The translations under genes were made by a program, and so were the position numbers. DNA of 5,503 bases from Chloroflexota bacterium (GTDB taxonomy: Bacteria > Chloroflexota > Dehalococcoidia > UBA2247 > RBG-13-53-26), in assembly GCA_003650185.1 (NCBI GenBank), contig QMOF01000159.1, positions 1-5,503 of the forward strand, given 5' to 3'. This document shows, in pieces, positions 1-5,485 of this stretch. Under the pieces are notes generated by a model, which saw nothing but the letters and a program-made list of their open reading frames with translations, was not told the origin of the DNA and did not search any database. Every line of letters starts with the position of its first letter. Positions within the stretch are counted from its first letter, which is position 1.

Positions 1-969
1 AAGGGCAGGGGGGCAGACATATTCTTCAACTTCAACCCGATTATGCAGGGTATGCTCATCGAAGACCATCAAGAGGACCATATCCCATCCCTCTCCATGG
101 TGTCCTCGCCAACGTACGTTGGCCAGGACTGGATCTACAGCTTTGGCGTCCACTACCCGCTGGAGGCGGAGGCAATAGCCCACTGGATCGTGAAGGAGTG
201 GTGGCCAGACCAGGGAGAAGAGCGTGCGGTGAAGATCGGCCACGTCGGAATTCACGGTTACGGCTCCACCGATCAGGTGAGCGAGAAGCTGCAAGAGATG
301 CAGGCCTCGGACGACTACGACTTCGAGTTGGTAGAGGAAGAGGGGCTAGAGACCACGCCAGAGTGGGGTAGCGAGGTCAGCGCGCTCAGCGAGTGCGACA
401 TCATAATCGTGAACTGCGTTGGCCCTCAGGCCGCCAGCTTTGTTAGAGACGCGAAGGACAGGAACTACGCCGGCAAGCTCCTCGGCACTTCGATGGCTTT
501 CCTGGGTTTCTGGGAATTGGTAAAGGACGCTGTTTCGCCAGCGGAACTCGACGGCACCCTCGCCATACATGGGCACACCCTCTGGACAGACAAGACGGAT
601 GGTGAGCTGGTGCCATTCATGGCGCTGGTCGACAATATGCTCCACACGTACCGCGAGTCTGAATATGACAATCTTCGAAAGGGCACCAGCTACATGACCG
701 GCGTCGAGGTGGGCATGGTCCTGGAAGAAGCCATCAGGAATGCAGCGGAGGACAAGACGGCTGACCAGACGTGGGCCGAAGCCATAAACGCGGCCATGCA
801 GGACATCCACATTGACAAGACGGCGGACGGCTTCGGTGAAGTATGGGAGTGCCACGACATCAATATCCTCCACCGCCAGCTCAGGGTTATCGAGTACAGG
901 TACCCGGAGGACGACTGGTACGAAATCAGGTCGTGGGAGCTGCCACCCTCCCTGCAAGGCGGCGGATAG
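1..969 (+). CDS. ABC transporter substrate-binding protein, LivK-like (type 1 periplasmic binding fold), 5'-truncated by window edge
   Basis: The reading frame is open from base 1 and ends at TAG 967-969, giving 322 visible residues. The first ATG (43) is not a credible start: the preceding codons already read as protein (KGRGADIFFNFNP), and LivK-type proteins are usually near 380-450 residues, so about 100 N-terminal residues, including any signal peptide, are missing. Visible family features are an alternating beta/alpha pattern, a strand-turn segment around KIGHVGIHGYGSTDQ (beginning at base 232), a CDIIIVNCVGPQAASFVRDAK segment (from base 397) typical of the second lobe, and a late helix GTSYMTGVEVGMVLEEAIRNA. 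Proteins of this family bind amino acids, amides, urea or small carboxylates outside the membrane and deliver them to an ABC permease. The ligand cannot be read from this fragment, and the permease and ATPase genes are not in the window. It is probably the last gene of its transcription unit, because a hairpin terminator candidate follows. The family call is fairly secure; the substrate is unknown. Confidence 0.82.
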   Translation, partial: KGRGADIFFNFNPIMQGMLIEDHQEDHIPSLSMVSSPTYVGQDWIYSFGVHYPLEAEAIAHWIVKEWWPDQGEERAVKIGHVGIHGYGSTDQVSEKLQEMQASDDYDFELVEEEGLETTPEWGSEVSALSECDIIIVNCVGPQAASFVRDAKDRNYAGKLLGTSMAFLGFWELVKDAVSPAELDGTLAIHGHTLWTDKTDGELVPFMALVDNMLHTYRESEYDNLRKGTSYMTGVEVGMVLEEAIRNAAEDKTADQTWAEAINAAMQDIHIDKTADGFGEVWECHDINILHRQLRVIEYRYPEDDWYEIRSWELPPSLQGGG

Positions 970-989
970 GCTCGGGCACGTGCAGGTTC

Positions 990-1010
990 CCGGCAAGGCA
1001 CTGGTGCCGG
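990..1010. repeat. Short inverted repeat in the convergent intergenic gap
   Basis: Arms CCGGCA (990-995) and TGCCGG (1005-1010) are perfectly complementary around a 9-nt loop, 20 bases after the stop of the binding-protein gene. No T-rich run follows on either strand, so it is not a classical terminator by itself. A further small CCCC-GAT-GGGG fold lies near 1047-1057. Both may simply be chance GC-rich structure. Confidence 0.3.
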
Positions 1011-1076
1011 TAGCCTGGAGTTGGGGGGATATCCGGTTTACGCTGACCCCGATGGGGGATGTAGCCTGAATGACTT

Positions 1077-1124
1077 GACTGGCTGGCGTTTGAAGCGCCA
1101 GCCAGTCGCTTTCTGGTTGTGTTT
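1077..1124 (+). terminator. Intrinsic-terminator-like hairpin between convergent genes
   Basis: GACTGGCTGGCG (1077-1088) and CGCCAGCCAGTC (1096-1107) form a perfect 12-bp GC-rich stem with the 7-nt loop TTTGAAG. On the plus strand it is followed by an interrupted T-rich stretch (1110-1124: TTT, then TT, then TTT among G and C), which fits termination of the binding-protein gene 108 bases upstream. On the minus strand the same stem lies 30 bases beyond the stop of the acyl-CoA synthetase gene, but no T run follows there. It may act in both directions, with plus-strand termination better supported. The imperfect T tract keeps confidence below the maximum. Confidence 0.75.
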
Positions 1125-1136
1125 CCTGGTCCGGTC

Positions 1137-2696
1137 CTAGCCGGATGAGTCAAGCTCCTGCCGTAGTCTCTGAAGGACTTCCGGGTGCTGTCGATTGAAC
1201 TCTATCAGCCTGCGTATGGCTTTAGCGGCCCCCCTTATGGAAAGAAACAGAGGGAAGCCCGATTCGATGCACAGCCTGCGGTAGGGCCTTGATGGCAGCC
1301 AGGAGTCCTCGTTGGCTATGAAGTGGAGCACTGTTGCCACAGGCAGGTGACACTCCTTGGCCGCCACGACCATCGGCCCGGCCCCGCTGCCGATGGCCCA
1401 CTCGCGAATCGTGCCCGGAAGCGAATCCACGGAGTAGTGAAGTATCAACGAATCGATCTCAGGCCAACTGTCAAGAATGGCCATGAAATCGCCGATCCCG
1501 CCGTCTCCTGTGAGGTACCTGGTCTGACGCAGGGCCTCCTCCCACTCGGATATACCCACCTTGTTGAGCAGACGTCCCTGCTCGTTGCCGAGGAGGGGGG
1601 AGGCGTCAAACGGATTGCGAATCATGCTGCCCGCCAGGGGGATGAGATTCTTCAGTTGCTCCCTGATGTCGGGGGGGATGGCAGGGAGCCTGAACCCAGC
1701 GCGTTCGAGTTCGTCTGTTGCCAGCAGACTGGCACCGCCACCGTTGCCTATGGCGCAGGTATTCAGGCCACGTGGCGGTCTCATGCGGACGAGGGCGGTC
1801 AGCATGTCCACCATCTCGTCGACGGTGCGTACCTGGATGGCCCCGACCTGCTTGAGAAAACCCTGCCACACGCCGTCTGACCCGGCCAGGGCCCCGGTGT
1901 GTGAGGAAGCGGCCCTTGTCCCGCCCTCAGTATAGCCACCTTTGTAGATCACCACTGGCTTGGTCGAAGCCGCCCGTGCCAGCACCTGGCGTAGCCGTTG
2001 GCCGTCCGACGCACCTTCAATGTAAGCGGCGATGACCTTGGTCTCGGGATCATGCGCCAGGTAGTCGATGAGCTCACATTCGTCGATGTCACAGGCATTC
2101 CCGTAGCTGACCGCCTTGCTGAAGCAAAGTCCGCGGACCACGGCGCTACGGATGATCAGGGTGGTATTGCTGCCGCTCTGGGAGATGAGACCGATGGAAC
2201 CTACCTCCTGGGGATAGTTCACGCAGAAACTCACCCCTGTTTTGGGATAGTAGATACCCATGCAGTTGGGACCGAGGATGCGAATGTTGTAGCGGCGCGC
2301 GGTCTCGACCAGCCTCGTCTGCAAATCTACCAGTTCCGGCTCGCCGGTCTCAGCAAACCCTGCCGAGTAGAGTTGCAATACCTTGGCCTTCACCTCGCGG
2401 CATTCTTCCAGCAGGTGGAGGGTTTCTCGTGCCGGTATGCATGATACCACGTGGTCCACCGGAGCAGGGACCTCCCTCAGGCTGCGGTACACCGGAAGCC
2501 CCAGGATTTCGCCGCCCCTCGGGTTTACCGGGTAGATATTTCCCCGGTAACCCATCTTAATGAGCGGCTCTATGTAGAACTCGTTGATGAACCACCGCAA
2601 GGGATCGGTGGAGGCACCGGCCACCGCTATAGAGCGTGGGTGGAAGAGGTACTCCAGGGGATGGGGAACCGGCGTCTCGTCAAGTGGCGAGGCCAT
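1137..2696 (-). CDS. CoA-binding, NDP-forming acetyl/acyl-CoA synthetase alpha-subunit-like protein (no ATP-grasp domain)
   Basis: This 519-residue protein resembles the alpha part of ADP-forming acetyl-CoA synthetases, relatives of succinyl-CoA synthetase. Domains in order: an N-terminal Rossmann-type CoA-binding domain (about residues 14-145) with PRSIAVAGAS at 20-29, YPVNPRGGEILG at 55-66 and GPNCMG at 142-147; a succinyl-CoA-ligase-like domain (about 165-310) with SQSG at 172-175, IEG at 226-228 and SSHTGALAG at 264-272, where His266 matches the phosphorylated histidine of the family; then a third domain beginning around a GNGGGAS segment. The family couples acyl-CoA cleavage to ADP or GDP phosphorylation, or the reverse, in the cytoplasm. 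The ATP-grasp (beta) region that binds the nucleotide is absent, and no beta-subunit gene is adjacent, so the real reaction is uncertain. I chose ATG 2696: homology begins shortly after it, AGGGGGGG lies upstream, and a promoter occupies the in-frame extension that would begin at TTG 2840. The C-terminal portion is longer than usual for a roughly 460-residue alpha subunit. Confidence 0.88.
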   Translation of the reverse strand: MASPLDETPVPHPLEYLFHPRSIAVAGASTDPLRWFINEFYIEPLIKMGYRGNIYPVNPRGGEILGLPVYRSLREVPAPVDHVVSCIPARETLHLLEECREVKAKVLQLYSAGFAETGEPELVDLQTRLVETARRYNIRILGPNCMGIYYPKTGVSFCVNYPQEVGSIGLISQSGSNTTLIIRSAVVRGLCFSKAVSYGNACDIDECELIDYLAHDPETKVIAAYIEGASDGQRLRQVLARAASTKPVVIYKGGYTEGGTRAASSHTGALAGSDGVWQGFLKQVGAIQVRTVDEMVDMLTALVRMRPPRGLNTCAIGNGGGASLLATDELERAGFRLPAIPPDIREQLKNLIPLAGSMIRNPFDASPLLGNEQGRLLNKVGISEWEEALRQTRYLTGDGGIGDFMAILDSWPEIDSLILHYSVDSLPGTIREWAIGSGAGPMVVAAKECHLPVATVLHFIANEDSWLPSRPYRRLCIESGFPLFLSIRGAAKAIRRLIEFNRQHPEVLQRLRQELDSSG

Positions 2697-2706
2697 TATT
2701 TCTGCG

Positions 2707-2714
2707 CCCCCCCT
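2707..2714 (-). promoter_or_regulatory. Probable ribosome binding site supporting the ATG 2696 start
   Basis: On the minus strand AGGGGGGG ends 10 bases before ATG 2696. It is purine-rich and Shine-Dalgarno-like, though the seven-G run is not an ideal anti-SD match and the spacing is slightly long. It favours ATG 2696 over the upstream in-frame TTG at 2840. Confidence 0.5.
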
Positions 2715-2810
2715 GTGCCAGGTGCTCCGCAGGGCGCACAATACTGGAGAGAGTATCGCATTCGGATTGTCAGGGAGGCCGAGGTCAGGCCAAACGTGTA
2801 TCCAGAGATG

Positions 2811-2840
2811 ATGATAGCCTTGCCGGCCTTCGTTTGTCAA
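2811..2840 (-). promoter_or_regulatory. Sigma70-like promoter for the acyl-CoA synthetase-like gene
   Basis: On the minus strand TTGACA (2840-2835, a perfect -35 consensus) is followed after 18 bases by TATCAT (2816-2811, five of six matches to TATAAT). The expected transcript start is near 2803-2805, giving a leader of about 107 bases before ATG 2696. The -35 box lies inside a small palindrome, GTTTG-T-CAAAC (2832-2842), which could be coincidence or part of an operator. The promoter implies that the gene can be expressed independently of the glycosyltransferase gene upstream. Confidence 0.6.
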
Positions 2841-2962
2841 ACAGGGTGGCCCCGTATGAGAACACGCGGCCCAGAGGGTTGACTGGGTGACGCGACTCCA
2901 TGGGCACTCTTACCTAGATCCAGGTACGAGGAGGCGATACAATGGTGGGTGCCTGACTGGGA

Positions 2963-4351
2963 CTACTCACGCCTGCTTAGCTTGAACCAGGGGTGGAAAC
3001 TTATTATGCAGTCACTGCAGTACTCCCGGTTTCGGGCCATGTTGATGCTCATGTCGATGGCCATGAAGTAGTCAGCCATCCGGTCAGGAAGCAGGAAGTG
3101 GTCCTTGACGTATGCATGGCCCCTTTGTCCCAACAGGGCCGCGGTGGCGGGGCTTTCCAGCAACCGGACGATGCGCTCAGCAGTCCTGCGTGGAGTCTGG
3201 TAGAAGTAACCGTTGTAGCCACACCTGATCTGAAGAGGGATGCCCCCTACCTCCGCGCCCACTACGGGCTTGCCTTTCCACAGGGCTTCGGTGATTACCA
3301 GGCCAAAGCCCTCTCTGGTGGACGGCTGCATTATTACGGTGGCTGCTCGCTGAAGGGCATTCACTTCGCGGTAGTTCTCCAGTCGGTCTGCCATCGACAG
3401 GTTGAGAACGTGGATGTCTTCTTCGTTCTTCGTCTCCTCATAGACCTTTGCCAGGATTCTGACACCCTCCGGGTCATCAGAAGCCAGGCCGCCGGCCAGC
3501 ACAAGCTGGCATTTCTTTTCCTTTCTCACATAGCGGTAGGTGGCAATAGTCCTGTCCAGCCCTTTCCACGGGTCGAATCGCCCGATTTGGGCGATGATAG
3601 GCACCTTGGGGTCCACCTGATATTTGAACAGCACGTCGTCTATCTCCTGGCGGCTCAACTCACGGTTCTTCTCGGATAGGGGATCGATGAACGGGGGTAT
3701 GATGAACTTGGGCAGTGGCCAGCTCGCAACTACGTATTGTGCTGCCGAGAAGACGGCCGCATCATAGCGCTGGGCACAGTCGTTAACGAACTCCCATAGT
3801 GCCGGGTTGTCCCTCGGCGTGGCGTCTTCGATGTCGATATGGCATCTCCATACCCAGAGCTGGTTGGGCTTCTTGAGGTACCGATTCAGACCCAGGGGTT
3901 GCGGGTCGTGGACATCCACTACGTCCGGATCGTAGTCGATGATGTTCTGCTTGGCACATTGCTCCAGGTTATCGAAATAGGTCTGAAGCATCTTTCGAGT
4001 GAAAGGACCTTTGTGGCCCTGAAGCAGATTGTGCACGTACTTGGTGATCTCGAAGTACTCCTTGTTGCCCTTGACCACCTTCCACTCTGCCTTGACGCCC
4101 AGCGAATTGGCAAACGGTATGGAGCTGTACAACATCTCGGCAACGCCTCCGCCTTGAGCCGTGGAGTTAAGCGCCAGCATGTTCAAGCCTCTCACACGCT
4201 GTGCCGCCTTGTGCAGTCTCTCTATGGAGGCCTCCCCCACCACCGGTACATAGGCCTCCAGGGGTGGCGTGGAGAAAGGACAGACGTTCTTTCGGGCACT
4301 ATACACCGTTCCGTCCGCCAATGGGAAAACGCCCTGGGCTGTTTCTGCCAA
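2963..4351 (-). CDS. treT: GT4 glycosyltransferase of the trehalose synthase (TreT) type
   Basis: This 462-residue protein has the two-lobed GT-B layout. The N-terminal lobe contains LNSTAQGGGVAEML at residues 61-74, the signature of TreT-type trehalose glycosyltransferring synthases, then VDVHDPQPLG at 145-154 and WRCHIDIEDATP at 168-179. The C-terminal lobe carries GRFDPWKG (257-264), with Arg258 and Lys263 placed to bind the nucleotide-sugar phosphates, and EGFGLVITE (347-355), the EX7E motif with Glu347 and Glu355. Known TreT enzymes reversibly make trehalose from NDP-glucose and glucose in the cytoplasm; the same fold also serves other retaining glucosyltransferases, so the exact acceptor is inferred. 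The start is TTG 4351: GAAGGAGGG ends 6 bases before it, and the next methionine (58) would cut into the GGGVAE region. The last roughly 35 residues, with YCSDC and SFHPWFKLSRRE, extend beyond what I expect of the family. No trehalose-related gene is nearby; hisF lies 272 bases upstream. Confidence 0.85.
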   Translation of the reverse strand: MAETAQGVFPLADGTVYSARKNVCPFSTPPLEAYVPVVGEASIERLHKAAQRVRGLNMLALNSTAQGGGVAEMLYSSIPFANSLGVKAEWKVVKGNKEYFEITKYVHNLLQGHKGPFTRKMLQTYFDNLEQCAKQNIIDYDPDVVDVHDPQPLGLNRYLKKPNQLWVWRCHIDIEDATPRDNPALWEFVNDCAQRYDAAVFSAAQYVVASWPLPKFIIPPFIDPLSEKNRELSRQEIDDVLFKYQVDPKVPIIAQIGRFDPWKGLDRTIATYRYVRKEKKCQLVLAGGLASDDPEGVRILAKVYEETKNEEDIHVLNLSMADRLENYREVNALQRAATVIMQPSTREGFGLVITEALWKGKPVVGAEVGGIPLQIRCGYNGYFYQTPRRTAERIVRLLESPATAALLGQRGHAYVKDHFLLPDRMADYFMAIDMSINMARNREYCSDCIISFHPWFKLSRRE

Positions 4352-4357
4352 AGAAGA

Positions 4358-4366
4358 CCCTCCTTC
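4358..4366 (-). promoter_or_regulatory. Strong Shine-Dalgarno fixing a TTG start
   Basis: On the minus strand GAAGGAGGG (4366-4358) is followed by the 6-base spacer TCTTCT and then TTG at 4351-4349. This near-ideal ribosome binding site decides the start of the glycosyltransferase despite its rare initiation codon. Confidence 0.8.
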
Positions 4367-4416
4367 CCCGGGACTACTATTTCAAGCCGGAGTCCGCCTC
4401 TGTCTTGGCTCGGTTC

Positions 4417-4445
4417 ATTTTATGCAAGAAAGAGGATGTCAGCAA
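4417..4445 (-). promoter_or_regulatory. Candidate sigma70-like promoter for the glycosyltransferase gene
   Basis: On the minus strand TTGCTG (4445-4440, three of six matches) and TAAAAT (4422-4417, five of six) are separated by 17 bases. Transcription would start near 4410, about 59 bases before the TTG start. The -35 box is weak, so this is only a candidate. The rest of the 272-base gap up to hisF shows no gene that I can support on either strand. Confidence 0.38.
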
Positions 4446-4614
4446 GTGTACCGCGATTCTCTTCTGGAGAAACGGACGTATCGTACATGGAATGGCTGGA
4501 TTCGGCAGCGGAGGACAGAGAAACACTGCCACCTTGAGTAGTGGCCGGAGATATCAAGTACTTCCCAGCAGGGACAAGGCTATCACGGTTGCCTTCTTAT
4601 GCTCGGGCGGCCTT

Positions 4615-4643
4615 GCATACCGGTCAGGTCCTCACCGGTATGC
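4615..4643. repeat. 29-bp inverted repeat across the hisF stop codon
   Basis: GCATACCGGT (4615-4624) and ACCGGTATGC (4634-4643) are perfect 10-bp reverse complements around CAGGTCCTC, whose AGG and CCT could pair further. The hisF stop (4626-4624) sits at the junction of loop and arm. In the hisF transcript this would fold into a stable hairpin spanning the last codons and the stop. No T run follows on the minus strand (the next bases are AAGGCCGCCCGAGC), so it is not a standard intrinsic terminator. It may be an mRNA-end-stabilising fold, a factor-assisted terminator or a protein-binding palindrome. Confidence 0.7.
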
Positions 4644-5394
4644 CTCTTTCAGAGAGATACCTTTTCGCCTCATTAATGGACACCTCTCCGAAGTGAAAGA
4701 TAGAAGCAGCCAGGACTGCTGACGCCTTGCCATTTACCACAGCTTCGTAGAGGTGCTCCAGGTTCCCTGCTCCGCCAGAAGCGGTGACCGGAATGCTCAC
4801 GGCCTCGGCCACAGCCCTGGTCATCTCCAGGTCGTAGCCCTCTCTTGTTCCGTCTGCGTCCTTGCTCGTCAGCAGGATCTCTCCTGCGCCCAGGCCCTCT
4901 ACCTTTCTGGCCCATTCCACAATGTCGAGACCGGTCCCCTCCATACCACCTTTCACCACCACTTCAAGCCTTGGGAACTTGCTGCCCGGCGGGTTCTTCT
5001 TTCCGTCGATGGCCACCACAATCCTCTCACTACCAAATTGCTGCGATGCTTGGCTTATTAGTTCAGGTTGCCTCACAGCGGCGGTATTCACGGAGACCTT
5101 GTCCACGCCTAGGGCAAAGAGTTCCTCCATGTCTGACAGGTCTCTTATTCCTCCCCCAACGGTGAAAGGAACGGTGGCTGCCTGCCGTACCTTCTTGACC
5201 CAGTCCATCCTTGTTCCCCTCGCCTCAACGGTAGCAGCAATGTCCAGGAAGGCCAGCTCGTCGGCACCTTCTCTGCAATAGGCCGCTGCAGCTTCCACGG
5301 GGTCACGCGCATCGCGCAGGTTGACGAACTTGACCCCTTTTACCACCCTGCCGTCCTTCACGTCGAGGCAAGGTATGATCTTTACAGCGCGCAT
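4624..5394 (-). CDS. hisF: Imidazole glycerol phosphate synthase cyclase subunit HisF
   Basis: This 256-residue (beta/alpha)8-barrel protein is near the usual length of about 250. HisF is the cyclase half of IGP synthase: with ammonia from the glutaminase HisH it converts PRFAR to imidazole glycerol phosphate and AICAR, in histidine biosynthesis with a purine salvage link. From ATG 5394 the catalytic aspartates fall exactly at Asp11 (IIPCLDVKDGRVVKG) and Asp130 (VVAIDGKK), as in characterised HisF proteins. Other markers are TVGGGIRD at 78-85, KVSVNTAAV at 99-107, WARKVEGLGAGEILLTS at 161-177, DADGTREGYD at 179-188 and the phosphate-binding ASGGAG at 205-210. This numbering argues against the upstream in-frame GTG at 5415, which would add seven residues. 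Neither start has a good Shine-Dalgarno; AGG abuts ATG 5394. The ammonia-gate position 5 is Lys rather than the usual Arg. No hisH, hisA or hisI is visible; genes beyond the right edge are unknown. The identification is very secure. Confidence 0.97.
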   Translation of the reverse strand: MRAVKIIPCLDVKDGRVVKGVKFVNLRDARDPVEAAAAYCREGADELAFLDIAATVEARGTRMDWVKKVRQAATVPFTVGGGIRDLSDMEELFALGVDKVSVNTAAVRQPELISQASQQFGSERIVVAIDGKKNPPGSKFPRLEVVVKGGMEGTGLDIVEWARKVEGLGAGEILLTSKDADGTREGYDLEMTRAVAEAVSIPVTASGGAGNLEHLYEAVVNGKASAVLAASIFHFGEVSINEAKRYLSERGIPVRT

Positions 5395-5424
5395 CCTAAG
5401 TACTTGTGCAGGCACGATAAGCTG

Positions 5425-5453
5425 AAAAAATACACCCGCATAGTTAGTGTGTA
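5425..5453 (-). promoter_or_regulatory. Weak hairpin plus T6 run in the hisF leader
   Basis: On the minus strand TACAC (5453-5449) and GTGTA (5435-5431) can pair across a 13-nt loop and are followed at once by six T (5430-5425). This resembles a weak intrinsic terminator. It lies just downstream of the hisF promoter candidate, so the 5' arm would sit at the very start of the transcript. It could be an attenuator-like leader, the terminator of a gene beyond the right edge, or chance. Confidence 0.25.
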
Positions 5454-5456
5454 CCT

Positions 5457-5485
5457 ATTCTATGCTCGTGCCCGGTGGGTGTCAA
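5457..5485 (-). promoter_or_regulatory. Sigma70 promoter of hisF
   Basis: On the minus strand TTGACA (5485-5480, perfect consensus) is separated by exactly 17 bases from TAGAAT (5462-5457, five of six matches). The predicted transcription start is near 5450, about 56 bases before ATG 5394. The position, spacing and match make this the best promoter candidate in the window. It suggests that hisF is at least partly transcribed independently of anything upstream. Confidence 0.7.

Noticed and set aside
346..996. 216-residue minus-strand frame antisense to the binding-protein gene
   Set aside because: It is a mirror of a well-supported coding frame and contains no recognisable motif.
2707..2713. 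Run of seven G considered as a phase-variation tract
   Set aside because: It lies outside the coding sequence, is short, and doubles as a plausible ribosome binding site. There is no evidence of length variation.
2451..2882. Plus-strand 143-residue frame across the acyl-CoA synthetase start and promoter
   Set aside because: It overlaps the conserved CoA-binding domain on the opposite strand and has no family-like features.
2911..2926. Small inverted repeat TACCT-N6-AGGTA after the glycosyltransferase stop, considered as its terminator
   Set aside because: The stem is only 5 bp and no T run follows on the minus strand, so read-through towards the next gene cannot be excluded.
3839..4722. Plus-strand open frames opposite the glycosyltransferase and across the treT-hisF gap (up to 232 residues)
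   Set aside because: They run antisense to genes with clear family motifs and show no recognisable domain, and I see no convincing ribosome binding site. They look like shadows in GC-rich DNA.
5394..5415. Upstream GTG start for hisF, adding seven residues (MPAQVLR)
   Set aside because: Counting from ATG 5394 puts the catalytic aspartates exactly at positions 11 and 130. The GTG has no Shine-Dalgarno.
5395..5450. Classical histidine attenuator leader peptide upstream of hisF
   Set aside because: The leader has no run of His codons in any frame that I can read, and the only hairpin plus T run is weak and very close to the promoter.
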